DNA from: an uncultured Lentibacter sp.
GTDB lineage: Bacteria > Pseudomonadota > Alphaproteobacteria > Rhodobacterales > Rhodobacteraceae
Assembly (NCBI RefSeq): GCF_937123735.1
Contig: NZ_CAKZKL010000034.1
Coordinates: 18,070-82,069 of the forward strand
DNA length: 64,000 nt
Direction of reading: 5' to 3'
Translations under genes and position numbers: made by a program
The notes under the pieces: model-generated
What the model saw: the letters and a program-made list of their open reading frames with translations, nothing else
Database searches by the model: none
What the model was told of the DNA's origin: nothing
Shown here: positions 27,247-37,899 of the stretch, piece by piece
Layout: each line of letters opens with the position of its first letter
Numbering within the stretch: position 1 is the stretch's first letter

Positions 27247-28173
27247 ATGGCCAACTACAAGCGATATGGAATAGCCGCAGCGACTCTCGCTGTGATCTTG
27301 TTGACAGGGCAATTGATGCAACTGTCATCTGCCCAGAAGCAGGCCAGTCTGGCCGATGTGAAATCCATGCCTTTGCCGGTAGAGCTTCGTGACATTACCT
27401 TAACCGCAGCTGATGGCGCGACGATTAAAACAGCCGCGCTGGGCAGCGCTTTGCCGGCGTCCCCCTCTGGCGCCCTGCCTGAAATGTCGCAAGACTGCAA
27501 AGTCAAAATGCAGGCTGTTCCGAAGGCGGCTGCCTTGGTCGAGCTTGTGCTCGCGGCCCCCTGCGCCCCGTCAGAGCGGGTTGTTATACACCATAACGGT
27601 ATGATGTTTGCGGAGCTGACAGACCCCTCGGGTGCGCTGCAAGTATCGGTGCCTGCACTAGCTGAAAACGCTGTGTTCATTGCGTCTTTTGCAGGGGGTG
27701 AGGGGGCCGTTGCCAGCACCAGCGTTGAAGACATTGCCCTATTTGATCGTGCCGCTGTGCAGATGCAGGGCCAGCTTGGAATTGCGCTTCATGCCCACGA
27801 GTTTGGGGCGGGGTATGATGAGGCTGGACATATTTGGCGCGAGGCTCCCGGCGAGATAGCCAAGGGGGCAAAGGGTATCGCGGGGTTTCTCTTACAGTTA
27901 GGAGATCCCACGCTTGAAAGCCCGCTGATGGCGGAGGTTTACAGCTTTCCAACAGGGTTTGCGAAACAGCTCGGCACAGTTGCTCTCAGTGTGGATATTG
28001 AGATCACTTCAGCCAACTGCGGCAAAGACATAGAGGCGCAAACCTTGCAAACAAGCCGTGGCCAACAGATCACGGTTCAGACTTTAGACATGTCAATGCC
28101 GGGATGTGAGGCGGCGGGCGACTTTCTGATGTTGAAAAACCTGGTCAATGACATGAAGGTGGCTTTCAACTGA
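27247..28173 (+). CDS. Membrane-anchored exported protein downstream of secA, function unknown
   Basis: Start at ATG 27247 with GGAGG 6 nt upstream (an upstream TTG is less likely), giving 308 residues. One hydrophobic segment (about residues 8-28, GIAAATLAVILLTGQLM) anchors the protein and the remaining ~280 residues would be periplasmic. Cysteine pairs around CKVKMQA...APCAPS and NCGKDIE...MPGCEAAG could form disulfides. Orthologues beside secA in related genomes are sometimes labelled translocase from position alone; I see no translocase motif. Confidence 0.7.
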   Translation: MANYKRYGIAAATLAVILLTGQLMQLSSAQKQASLADVKSMPLPVELRDITLTAADGATIKTAALGSALPASPSGALPEMSQDCKVKMQAVPKAAALVELVLAAPCAPSERVVIHHNGMMFAELTDPSGALQVSVPALAENAVFIASFAGGEGAVASTSVEDIALFDRAAVQMQGQLGIALHAHEFGAGYDEAGHIWREAPGEIAKGAKGIAGFLLQLGDPTLESPLMAEVYSFPTGFAKQLGTVALSVDIEITSANCGKDIEAQTLQTSRGQQITVQTLDMSMPGCEAAGDFLMLKNLVNDMKVAFN

Positions 28174-28201
28174 TCTTCATGTTGCGAGGCTTTTTTTGGA
28201 A

Positions 28202-29758
28202 ATGGTAAAATATGTGGCGTTCCTCGCCACAGTTTGTTTTGTCGGTTTTGTTCAGCCTCTTCTGGCACAAGATGTGACTTTGACGTCGCGTGATGGCAGT
28301 GTCGAAATTTCGGGTGATTTGCTTGGATTTGACGGGCAGTTTTACCGTGTTGCCACGAAATATGGTGAGTTAACGATTGATGGCTCCGGCGTGGGGTGTG
28401 CCGGGCCAGGGTGTCCTAACCTTGCCGCTTTTGTTGCGGAGCTCGACCTCTCGGGTGCCCCTGAAATCGGGCGGCTTTTGCTTCCAGCCCTGATTGAAGC
28501 ATTTGCCGCCAAGCAGCAGCTCAAGACAGAACGCACCAATGAGACCGAAGATAGGTATTATATTACCTTGTCGCAAAAGTCTGATGGCGCGCCAGTGGCG
28601 CGGTTTTTTGTCCAGATTAGCTCCAGCAGCGAGGGTTTTGCCGATTTGCTGGCCGACCAAACCGATATTGTCATGTCAACACGTGAAATTTCTCCTCAAG
28701 AGCGCCGCCTTGCACAGGAGGCAGGCATGGGCGACCTGACAAAACGCGGGCGGGCGCGTATATTGGCGTTGGATGCGCTTGTGGCCATTGTTTCCAACCA
28801 AAATCCCGTCAACGACATCAGTGTCTCGGACCTTTCTGAAATTTATTCTGGAAACCTTAACAATTGGCAAAGTCTCGGCCCGCAAGCGGCCGAGATTACC
28901 CCTTATCTGAGAGATCTGGAAACAGGTTCAGGGGCTGTCGCGCTGGAAAAGCTCCGGCTTCAACGTGATCAAGGCGCGGCGTCTGCGATCCAGTTTGTGT
29001 CCAGCAACGAGGCGCTTGCCGGGCGTGTGTCGGTTGATCCGTTCGGCATTGGACTGGTTGGCAGGTCCAACACATTGGATACAAAAATTCTAACACTCAC
29101 AGGCACTTGTGGCCGATCGCTGCGCGCGACCCGGCGCAATGTGAAGACAGAAGACTACCCGCTCACGAGCCCCTTGTTTCTCTATTTGCCGGCCCGGCGG
29201 CTGCCAAAAATCGCCCGGGAATTTCTGGCCTATACCCGTAGCCCGGCCGCGCAGTTTGTGATCCGCAGGGCCGGCTTTGTTGACCAGGCCCCGGAAGAAA
29301 TTTCTCTGGATTTTCAGGGGGACAGACTCGCCAATGCAATTTCCGTGGCGGGCGAGGACGTGTCTGTCGAGGCTGTGCGGGAGATGGTTGGCCAACTTCG
29401 GCAGATGCGACGGCTGACAACGTCGTTTCGGTTTGAGGCTGGCTCTGTGCGCCTTGATGCCCAATCCCGATCCAATGTTGAGCAGCTTTCCGGCGCATTG
29501 GAAGCCGGGATATATGATGGGAAAACCCTTGTATTTGTGGGTTTTAGCGACGGAGAAGGCTCCGCGAAGGCCAATCTTGAAATATCGCGCAGGCGGGCAA
29601 ACGCCGTGAAATTAGCCGTGCAAACCGCGGCAGAAACCGCTGATTTCAATCAGTTGGATATTGGGGTTCTGGCCTATGGTGAGGCCATGCCCATGGCTTG
29701 CGACGACACCGATTGGGGCCGGCAAGTGAACCGCCGTGTGGAGGTTTGGATCCGCTAG
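28202..29758 (+). CDS. PstS-like substrate-binding domain fused to OmpA peptidoglycan-binding domain
   Basis: A 518-residue exported protein. The signal peptide MVKYVAFLATVCFVGFVQPLLAQ is followed by a PBP-like phosphate-binding-type domain (ADQTDIVMSTREISPQE, LALDALVAIVSNQNPV, LSEIYSGNLNNW). The last ~130 residues form an OmpA-C domain (FVGFSDGEGSAKANLEISRRRANAV, NRRVEVWIR). It likely binds a ligand while tethered to peptidoglycan. ATG 28202 is preferred to a TTG two codons upstream. Its stop shares the CTAG palindrome with the radC stop. Confidence 0.85.
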   Translation: MVKYVAFLATVCFVGFVQPLLAQDVTLTSRDGSVEISGDLLGFDGQFYRVATKYGELTIDGSGVGCAGPGCPNLAAFVAELDLSGAPEIGRLLLPALIEAFAAKQQLKTERTNETEDRYYITLSQKSDGAPVARFFVQISSSSEGFADLLADQTDIVMSTREISPQERRLAQEAGMGDLTKRGRARILALDALVAIVSNQNPVNDISVSDLSEIYSGNLNNWQSLGPQAAEITPYLRDLETGSGAVALEKLRLQRDQGAASAIQFVSSNEALAGRVSVDPFGIGLVGRSNTLDTKILTLTGTCGRSLRATRRNVKTEDYPLTSPLFLYLPARRLPKIAREFLAYTRSPAAQFVIRRAGFVDQAPEEISLDFQGDRLANAISVAGEDVSVEAVREMVGQLRQMRRLTTSFRFEAGSVRLDAQSRSNVEQLSGALEAGIYDGKTLVFVGFSDGEGSAKANLEISRRRANAVKLAVQTAAETADFNQLDIGVLAYGEAMPMACDDTDWGRQVNRRVEVWIR

Positions 29759-30519
29759 AGAAGGCCCTGTGCGCGGAAACTCAACTCGGTCGATTTCCCG
29801 ATGATCAGATGATCATGCAAGGCGAGGCCCAAAGCCTCTGCGGCACGCTCTATCTGCTCTGTCATGGCAATATCCTCAGGCGAGGGGCTTGGGTCTCCTG
29901 AGGGGTGATTATGCACTAAAATCAGCGCACTGGCGTTGAGCTGTAGCGCGCGTTTGACCACTTCCCGGGGGTAGACGGGCACATGATCGACGGTGCCGGA
30001 CGCCTGTTCTTCATCGGCGATCAGGGTGTTTTTGCGGTCGAGAAACAGCACGCGAAACTGTTCTGTGTCGCGGTGGGCCATGGCGGTGTGGCAGTAGTCG
30101 AGGAGGGCGTCCCAGCTGGAGACGATGGGGCGCTGGAGGATTCGGGAGCGGGCGAGGCGCCGGGCGCTGGCAGCGACGATCTTGAGCTCGCAGATGACAG
30201 CCGCACCAACCCCGGGAACCTCTTGCAAACGCTCGGGGGATGCAGATATTACACCGTTGAAATCATTGAACTTATCAAGAAGACACCGCGCCAGAGGCTT
30301 CACATCGCGGCGCGGAATGGCACGAAAGAGCAACAGCTCGAGAAGCTCATAATCGGGCATGGCCTCTGGCCCGCCCTCAAGAAAACGTGCGCGCAGGCGC
30401 TTGCGGTGGTCGGCAATATAGGATGGCAGCTTAGCCTCTGGAATCGCTGGAGAAATCACGACTTCATCGGTGTCAAAGAGAGGCAGGGGCGCCTCGGAAA
30501 AGCGGTTGTGCTGTGCCAT
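29755..30519 (-). CDS. radC: RadC-family JAB1/MPN metalloprotease-fold protein
   Basis: A 254-residue protein: an N-terminal helix-hairpin-helix region (LQEVPGVGAAVICELK) and a C-terminal JAMM domain with ILVHNHPSGDPSPSPED (HxHPxGD...D zinc ligands). RadC is widespread, but its once-proposed repair role is not supported in E. coli. ATG 30519 is chosen because family N-termini begin near the MAQHNRF region; the frame stays open upstream to 30636. Copy B of the GTGCAC element lies 70-125 bp upstream. Confidence 0.9.
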   Translation of the reverse strand: MAQHNRFSEAPLPLFDTDEVVISPAIPEAKLPSYIADHRKRLRARFLEGGPEAMPDYELLELLLFRAIPRRDVKPLARCLLDKFNDFNGVISASPERLQEVPGVGAAVICELKIVAASARRLARSRILQRPIVSSWDALLDYCHTAMAHRDTEQFRVLFLDRKNTLIADEEQASGTVDHVPVYPREVVKRALQLNASALILVHNHPSGDPSPSPEDIAMTEQIERAAEALGLALHDHLIIGKSTELSFRAQGLL

Positions 30520-30588
30520 GGCCCCAAGGCTGCGCCAACAAGGTGAAAAACTGGTTAATTTTGAAAGGTTAACGATTCGATTTTGGCA

Positions 30589-30643
30589 AAAACAGGGGGG
30601 TGACATGCGTGCACACCCCGTGCACAAAGCGTGCACCGCCTGA
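30589..30643 (-). repeat. Intergenic element copy B: three GTGCAC palindromes at 11-bp spacing
   Basis: Read on the minus strand this matches copy A at 686-741. GTGCAC lies at 30609-30614, 30620-30625 and 30631-30636, again exactly 11 bp apart, with the same flanking TCAGG on one side and TCACCCCCCTGTTTT on the other. It lies between dnaJ and radC, in the region where a radC promoter is expected. Confidence 0.7.
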
Positions 30644-30699
30644 AGCAGCCCCGCAAAAACCGGTGGTGTTAATGCAGCGCGCGGTGCTCTTTAACCAAA

Positions 30700-30733
30700 A
30701 ATAAAGGGCACGCTGTTTCGCGCACCCTTTTTG
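30700..30733 (-). terminator. Terminator of the dnaK-dnaJ operon
   Basis: On the minus strand a stem built from AAAGGGTGCGC and GCGTGCCCTTT (with a 2-nt internal mismatch) is followed by ATTTTT. It starts ~15 nt after the dnaJ stop. Confidence 0.65.
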
Positions 30734-30748
30734 AAGCCTGTGAGCTGA

Positions 30749-31903
30749 TCAGCCCTTCATCGAATCCCAGAAACTCTTGACCGAGGAAAAGAAGCTCTTG
30801 CTCTCGGGGTTGTTGTCTTCCGAAAGCGCCGCAAACTCCTTGAGCAGGTCTTTTTGCTTGCCTGTGAGATTGACGGGTGTTTCAACGGCCAACTCGATGA
30901 ACATGTCACCGGCCCCGCCACCGCGCAACGCGGGCATACCTTTGGCGCGCAGGCGCATCTGGCGGCCAGACTGGCTTCCCGAGGGGATTTTGACACGCGA
31001 ACGGCCCCCATCAATTGTGGGCACCTCGATGTCACCGCCAAGCGCGGCTGTGGCCATGCTCACCGGCACACGGCAGAAGAGGTTGACCCCTTCACGCTCG
31101 AAAATCTTATGTGCCTCCACCTCGATGAAGATGTAAAGATCGCCGGTGGGCCCACCGCGCATTCCGGCTTCGCCCTCGCCTGCGAGGCGAATACGGGTGC
31201 CGGTCTCAACGCCGGCGGGAATGTTAACGGCAAGGGAGCGGTCTTTTTGAACGCGGCCCTGACCGTGGCATTTGCCGCAGGGGTTCTTGATGGTCTGGCC
31301 GAGGCCGGAGCAGGTGGGACATGTGCGTTCCACCGTGAAGAACCCTTGCTGCGCGCGCACTTTGCCCATGCCGGAACATGTGGGGCAGGTTGTGGGTTCT
31401 GCACCGCCTTCTGCGCCGGTTCCCTTGCAGCTGTCACAGGCGACCGAGGTGGGCACATTGATGGTTTTTTGCAGCCCGGAGAAGGCTTCTTCGAGGGTGA
31501 CGCGCAGATTGTAGCGCAGGTCGGCCCCGCGCGCGGCGCGCTGGCGGCCACCACCGCGCTGCCCCCCCATGAAATCTCCGAAAAGATCATCGAAAACATC
31601 GGAGAAGGCTGAGGAGAAATCACCCTGCCCGCCCCCGCCATAGCCACCCGGGCCACGGCCACCACCGCCCATTCCGCCTTCAAAGGCGGCATGGCCGTAG
31701 CGGTCATAGGCGGCCTTTTTCTCGGCATCCTTGAGAACCTCGTAAGCCTCGCCGGCTTCCTTGAACTGGGCTTCGGATTCGGGGTTGTCTGTGTTGCGGT
31801 CGGGGTGAAGCTCTTTCGCTTTGGAGCGATAGGCTTTTTTGATTTCGTCTGCTGAGGCCCCTTTTGAGACGCCCAGAACGTCATAATAATCACGTTTTGC
31901 CAT
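30749..31903 (-). CDS. dnaJ: Chaperone DnaJ
   Basis: A 384-residue type I Hsp40. The J domain contains HPDRN in the [11 protein letters not shown] loop. A Gly-rich linker ([17 protein letters not shown]) follows. The zinc domain has four CxxCxGxG repeats: [32 protein letters not shown]. The C-terminal substrate domain is complete. It stimulates DnaK ATPase. It lies 75 bp downstream of dnaK with a hairpin in the spacer. Confidence 0.98.
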   Translation of the reverse strand: MAKRDYYDVLGVSKGASADEIKKAYRSKAKELHPDRNTDNPESEAQFKEAGEAYEVLKDAEKKAAYDRYGHAAFEGGMGGGGRGPGGYGGGGQGDFSSAFSDVFDDLFGDFMGGQRGGGRQRAARGADLRYNLRVTLEEAFSGLQKTINVPTSVACDSCKGTGAEGGAEPTTCPTCSGMGKVRAQQGFFTVERTCPTCSGLGQTIKNPCGKCHGQGRVQKDRSLAVNIPAGVETGTRIRLAGEGEAGMRGGPTGDLYIFIEVEAHKIFEREGVNLFCRVPVSMATAALGGDIEVPTIDGGRSRVKIPSGSQSGRQMRLRAKGMPALRGGGAGDMFIELAVETPVNLTGKQKDLLKEFAALSEDNNPESKSFFSSVKSFWDSMKG

Positions 31904-31931
31904 GGGTATTACCCTTTCTGGAAACAGCTAA

Positions 31932-31956
31932 GGCCGATCCGGCGCGCGGACCGGCC
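31932..31956 (-). other. Hairpin in the dnaK-dnaJ spacer
   Basis: Arms GGCCGATCC (31932-31940) and GGACCGGCC (31948-31956) pair with one mismatch around a GC-rich loop. There is no strong U-tract on the minus strand, so it looks like an mRNA processing or stability element, or a partial attenuator between dnaK and dnaJ. Confidence 0.45.
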
Positions 31957-31978
31957 CTTGCTTGGTTTCCTTAGGCGC

Positions 31979-33889
<1,911 letters not shown>

Positions 33890-33960
33890 TTTCTGATCCC
33901 TTCTACGTTAAGGCGATGTTACGATGGCAGACCCGTTACGGCATCTGCCCCCGATCTGTT

Positions 33961-33988
33961 AGCTTGGGTTGGAGCGATCCTTCTCAAG
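33961..33988 (-). promoter_or_regulatory. Candidate heat-shock (RpoH) promoter of dnaK
   Basis: On the minus strand CTTGAG (33988-33983) is followed after 14 nt by CCCAAGCT (33968-33961). This resembles the sigma-32 pattern CTTGAA-N13/14-CCCCAT, about 70 nt upstream of the dnaK start. The match is partial. Confidence 0.4.
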
Positions 33989-34088
33989 CGCTTCGGAGGG
34001 TATATAAGGAGCGAAAAATGCCCCTGCAAGCGCCGAGACGTGTAAGAATCGGCAAATATGGAGGCTTTTAGCCCAGAAAGGTGGAAGC

Positions 34089-34703
34089 GTGGTAAATCTG
34101 GCTCAGAAGATCGACCTGAACGGCGCGGTTCTCTATGGCGAGGCGCTTGACCGCGCGGCGCAGGAGGCGCTTGTGGCGGATCTGCGCGAGATTGTCAGGC
34201 AGGCACCGCTTTATGCGCCCGAGACCCCGCGCGGCCAGAAGATGAGCGTGCGCATGACGGCTGCGGGGCAGTTTGGCTGGGTGACCGACAGGCGCGGTTA
34301 CCGCTATGAGGCGCGCCACCCGGCCGGGATGGCCTGGCCGGCGATTCCGGAAAGCTTGCTGGGGATCTGGCGCGCGGTGGCGCCGGAGGCGCGGTTGCCG
34401 GAATGTGCTTTGCTCAATTTCTATGGCGAGGGTGCGCGCATGGGGCTGCATCAGGATAAGGATGAGGCCGATTTCAGCCAGCCGGTTGTATCTGTGAGCC
34501 TGGGCGATGCGGGGCTGTTTCGCATTGGCGGCACCGAGCGGGGCGGCAAAACGGCCTCGCATTGGCTGAGCTCTGGTGCGCTGTTGGTTTTGGGAGGCAC
34601 GGCGCGGCTGGCCTACCACGGAGTTGACAAGATCCGTTTCGGCTCCAGCAGCCTTTTGCCTGCGGGTGGGCGGATCAATGTGACAATGCGGGTTGTGAGC
34701 TGA
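34089..34703 (+). CDS. alkB: AlkB-type Fe(II)/2-oxoglutarate DNA dioxygenase
   Basis: A 204-residue oxidative demethylase for alkylated bases. Iron ligands H121 and D123 lie in LHQDKDE and H177 in AYHGVDKI. The 2-oxoglutarate-binding arginines R195 and R201 are in GGRINVTMRV. LLNFYGEGARMG is also characteristic. The start is GTG 34089, with AAAGGTGG upstream. A 17-codon ORF (34018-34071) with its own AAGGAG precedes it. It is divergent from dnaK. Confidence 0.92.
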   Translation: MVNLAQKIDLNGAVLYGEALDRAAQEALVADLREIVRQAPLYAPETPRGQKMSVRMTAAGQFGWVTDRRGYRYEARHPAGMAWPAIPESLLGIWRAVAPEARLPECALLNFYGEGARMGLHQDKDEADFSQPVVSVSLGDAGLFRIGGTERGGKTASHWLSSGALLVLGGTARLAYHGVDKIRFGSSSLLPAGGRINVTMRVVS

Positions 34704-34764
34704 GCGCGCGGCTTCATGCCCAGATGCTGCGCCCCCGCTGTGTTTGGCTGCAAAAGCCGCCCAA

Positions 34765-35586
34765 TCAGCGGCGCGCGCTCCATGACAGGGAGGCGTGACG
34801 GCGGGTGTAGAACTCGCCCATGAGGCCAATCATGATCAGAACAAGCGCGATGATCAGTGCATATTCCCAATTGGTGTTGCGGGGGTTGTAATTGATGAAG
34901 GCAAACCCGCGCGACTGGTCAATGATGTGAAACAGCGGATTCCAATCAAACATGGCGAGCATATAGGCAGGCATGGTATTGGCGACAAACATCTTGCCGG
35001 AGGCGATCATGTTGGCGCGCTGGTAGATCAGCGTGAAAGCGGCGACAAAGCCGGGAAACCACGGTTTTATCGCCAGCAGGACCATCCCCACGCCACAGCC
35101 TGTCAGCCAAGCGAGCAAAAGCATTCCCATTGTCGCTATGGGCCGGTCTATCTCGAAGGGGGTGATCGCCATGTAGTAGCCAAAGAGGATAACGAAGGCA
35201 GACAATATCTGGATATAGAGCGATGACAGCGCAGCGGAGGCGATGGAGACAATGGTGTTCATGGGGGCGTGCAGCATCATGGGCGAGGAGGGGCCTGCCG
35301 AGCCTGACACGGCCCCCACGGCTTTTACATGGGTCATGTAGAGAAAGATGCCTGTCATGATATAGAGCAGAAAATCGCCGCGCAGGGCCGCGCCACGCAG
35401 GCCCAAAAGCGAAAACATGATGTAAAAGGCAAGCACCATGATTGCCATTTGCATGAGATTTGTGAGCAACGACATGATTGCGTTGCCATGAGTCGAGCGA
35501 ATGGAATGCACCACCGAATGGTATATCAGCTCGAAAATAATAAGGGCCGACGTCACTGCCGACCTGCGCCGTTTAACCTGAAACAT
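34765..35586 (-). CDS. ABC-2 type polysaccharide export permease (KpsM/Wzm-like)
   Basis: A 273-residue membrane protein with about six hydrophobic spans (e.g. LMQMAIMVLAFYIMFSLLGL, IMTGIFLYMTHV, IATMGMLLLAWLTGCGVGMVLL, ALIIALVLIMIGLMG). The region AMFDWNPLFHIIDQSRGFAFINY is typical of ABC-2 exporters of capsule or O-antigen. ATG 35586 (MFQVKRRRSAV) is chosen; a GTG at 35628 would add a basic extension. No cognate ATPase gene is in the window. Confidence 0.85.
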   Translation of the reverse strand: MFQVKRRRSAVTSALIIFELIYHSVVHSIRSTHGNAIMSLLTNLMQMAIMVLAFYIMFSLLGLRGAALRGDFLLYIMTGIFLYMTHVKAVGAVSGSAGPSSPMMLHAPMNTIVSIASAALSSLYIQILSAFVILFGYYMAITPFEIDRPIATMGMLLLAWLTGCGVGMVLLAIKPWFPGFVAAFTLIYQRANMIASGKMFVANTMPAYMLAMFDWNPLFHIIDQSRGFAFINYNPRNTNWEYALIIALVLIMIGLMGEFYTRRHASLSWSARR

Positions 35587-35724
35587 CTGCTGCCTGCGCC
35601 GCCTTTCGCGGATACTCTTACCTACCAATTCTTGCCGAACCGTTACGCAGCCATCATAAGGTGAACAGGCGCTTGAGGCAACAACACCGTAAACGGCGGC
35701 TTAAAGAGTAAAGGAGAGTGACCT

Positions 35725-36522
35725 GTGGACTACGAAAAATTGAGCCGTGTCATGCGAGAGCTGGCGCTGGCGGCGGGCGACAAGATTATGGAGGTCTACG
35801 CGCGCGATGACTTTGATGTGAGGTCCAAGTCAGACGAAAGCCCCGTGACGGAGGCCGATGAGGCGGCGGATGCGTTGATTTCGGCGGGGCTGCGCGCGGC
35901 CTTTCCGGATGTTCTGCTGATCACCGAGGAGCAGGCGGCAACCCACAGCCAGACAGGTGACAGCTTTCTGATTGTCGATCCGCTGGATGGCACCAAGGAA
36001 TTTGTGCATCGGCGCGGCGATTTCACGGTGAATATTGCTTATGTCCAAGAGGGCGTGCCGGTGCGTGGTGTTGTGTATGCCCCTGCCAAAGAGCGGATGT
36101 TTTACACCCGGCCCGATGGGAAAGCCGTTGAGGAACTGGGCCCCTTTGCGCGCGCAACCGCGGGCGCGACGCGACAGATTGCCGTGGCGCAGTCTGACCC
36201 GGCGGCTCTGCGCGTGGTGGCGTCCAAGTCACATCGTGATCAGGCGACAGACGCATACATCAGCCGCTACGCCGTTGCCGACAGCAAAAGCGCCGGCTCA
36301 TCGCTCAAGTTCTGTCTGGTGGCCACGGGAGAAGCCGACTTTTACCCACGTCTGGGCCGGACAATGGAATGGGATACGGCGGCGGGCCATGCTGTTTTGC
36401 GGGGAGCGGGGGGGCAGGTGCTCCGCTTTGAGGATCACGCGCCGCTGACCTATGGCAAGGCGGGGTATGAAAACCCGTTTTTCATTGCCACGGCACCCTC
36501 TGTTGCGCTGAAGACGCCCTGA
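35725..36522 (+). CDS. cysQ: 3'(2'),5'-bisphosphate nucleotidase, inositol-monophosphatase family
   Basis: A 265-residue Mg-dependent phosphatase. Metal-site motifs: ITEEQ, IVDPLDGTKEFVHRRGDFTVNIAYV, and EWDTAAGHAVLRGAGG near the end. CysQ hydrolyses PAP, the by-product of sulfotransferase reactions. That fits the NodH-type sulfotransferase encoded 6 kb downstream, although PAP also arises from sulfate assimilation. It starts at GTG 35725 after AAAGGAGAG. It lies 3 bp upstream of a glycosyltransferase gene, indicating co-transcription. Confidence 0.92.
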   Translation: MDYEKLSRVMRELALAAGDKIMEVYARDDFDVRSKSDESPVTEADEAADALISAGLRAAFPDVLLITEEQAATHSQTGDSFLIVDPLDGTKEFVHRRGDFTVNIAYVQEGVPVRGVVYAPAKERMFYTRPDGKAVEELGPFARATAGATRQIAVAQSDPAALRVVASKSHRDQATDAYISRYAVADSKSAGSSLKFCLVATGEADFYPRLGRTMEWDTAAGHAVLRGAGGQVLRFEDHAPLTYGKAGYENPFFIATAPSVALKTP

Positions 36523-36525
36523 AAG

Positions 36526-37749
36526 ATGGCGCTGCCATCGGTGAGTGTTGTTGTTGTCAGCCAGGGGCGGCCGGAGAGCCTGTTGTGGTGTCTCACGGCG
36601 CTGGCGGGGCAGGTGTATGCCGCTTTCGAGGTTGTGGTGGTTGCCGATCCGCTGGCCTGCGCGCGGGTTGCGCAAAGCCGTTTTGCCGGCCGTGTAAAGC
36701 TGGTGTCGTTTGAGCCGCCCAATATTGCCGCTGCGCGCAACCGGGGCGTGGCTGTGGCTGCGGGCGAGGTCATTGCTTTTGTGGATGATGATGCTGCTGC
36801 CGAGCCCTTGTGGTTGCACCGGTTGGTGGAGGGGTTTGCCTTGTCTGGGGTCAAGGCCGTGGGCGGCTATGTGCGTGGGCGCAATGGCATTTCCTATCAG
36901 TGGCGCGCGCGGCAGGTGGAGGCGGCGGGGTGGGCCAGCCCGCTGGTGGCCGAGGGCGCTGCGCCGTTTGTTCCGGAGGTGGCGGCAGGGTGTGCGGTGA
37001 AGACCGAGGGCACGAATATGGCGGTGCGCCGCGATGTGCTTGTTGCGTTGGGCGGGTTTGACGAGGCGTTTCATTTCTATCTTGACGAGACAGAGCTCAA
37101 TTTGCGCCTGGCTGCCGCGCGGCACAAGACCGCGCTTTGCCCTATGGCGGAGGTGCATCACGCGTATCGGGCCAGCCCACGGCGTAAGGATGACCGCACG
37201 GTGCGCGATTTGTTTGATGTGGGTGCGAGCACGGTGGTGCTGCAACGCAAAACAGGCCAGCCTGTGGCACGCGCCATGGCGCGGATGCGCGCGGAACAGA
37301 CGGCGCGCCTTGCGGCGCAACGCCGCCGCGGATTGATGGATACGGCGGGTGAACAGCAGGTGTTGCAAAGCCTGGAAGCGGGGTTTTGCGCCGGGGTAGA
37401 ACGGCCTTTTGGATGCTATCCTGCTGGGTTGGAGACGCCAGAGGCGTTTTTGCCCTTTGCGCCGGACCGGCGCGAGAACGTGACCCTGGCGGGGCGCTGG
37501 CGCAACCGGGCCGCGCTGCGCAGGCGTGCCGGCGAGTTGGCGGCGCAGGGCCGCAATGTTTCGCTGTATTTGTTCTCATTTGACACAAGGTTTCATCACT
37601 TGCGCTTTGATATGGCCGGCTATTGGGAGCAAGCTGGAGGCCAGTTTGGCAAGGCAGTGCGCAGCGCGCCATTGGTGCAACTGACCAGCTTTGACAGGCG
37701 TTTGAAGGCAGAACAAGACCGGGTGAAACACGCGCGTGGAGAGGTCTGA
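36526..37749 (+). CDS. Family 2 glycosyltransferase
   Basis: A 407-residue GT-A enzyme: VSVVVVSQGRPESLLWCLTAL at the N-terminus, NIAAARNRGVAVAAGEVIAFVDDDA with the DxD-like metal site, and TNMAVRRDVLVALGGFDEAFHFYLDETELNLRL, the acceptor-loop ED-type motif. The C-terminal ~130 residues (after ~270) are Arg-rich and lack a known domain. It follows cysQ by 3 bp. It is likely to act on surface polysaccharide; donor and acceptor are unknown. Confidence 0.88.
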   Translation: MALPSVSVVVVSQGRPESLLWCLTALAGQVYAAFEVVVVADPLACARVAQSRFAGRVKLVSFEPPNIAAARNRGVAVAAGEVIAFVDDDAAAEPLWLHRLVEGFALSGVKAVGGYVRGRNGISYQWRARQVEAAGWASPLVAEGAAPFVPEVAAGCAVKTEGTNMAVRRDVLVALGGFDEAFHFYLDETELNLRLAAARHKTALCPMAEVHHAYRASPRRKDDRTVRDLFDVGASTVVLQRKTGQPVARAMARMRAEQTARLAAQRRRGLMDTAGEQQVLQSLEAGFCAGVERPFGCYPAGLETPEAFLPFAPDRRENVTLAGRWRNRAALRRRAGELAAQGRNVSLYLFSFDTRFHHLRFDMAGYWEQAGGQFGKAVRSAPLVQLTSFDRRLKAEQDRVKHARGEV

Positions 37750-37790
37750 AATGTTAACAAATGCGCCACAGTAGAGAATTTTTGGACGTT

Positions 37791-37820
37791 TTGGTTCTTT
37801 TTTAGGACCTATGTTATACT
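37791..37820 (+). promoter_or_regulatory. Candidate sigma-70 promoter of galU
   Basis: TTGGTT (37791-37796) and TATACT (37815-37820) are separated by 18 bp, about 80 nt upstream of the galU ATG, in a locally AT-rich gap after the glycosyltransferase gene. Confidence 0.4.
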
Positions 37821-37899
37821 CCGTCGGAAAGTTTCATGTCATTGTCACCGCAATGTGGCGCGCAGCGAATGACGTGCCTTGTATGTTAAGAGGTTGAGC

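Noticed and set aside
29755..29758. Shared CTAG stop of the PstS-OmpA gene and radC
   Set aside because: Convergent stops overlapping in a palindrome; compact packing but no sign of special function.
34018..34071. 17-codon ORF with AAGGAG upstream of alkB
   Set aside because: It could be a leader peptide, but the length is too small to separate from chance and no regulatory pattern is visible.
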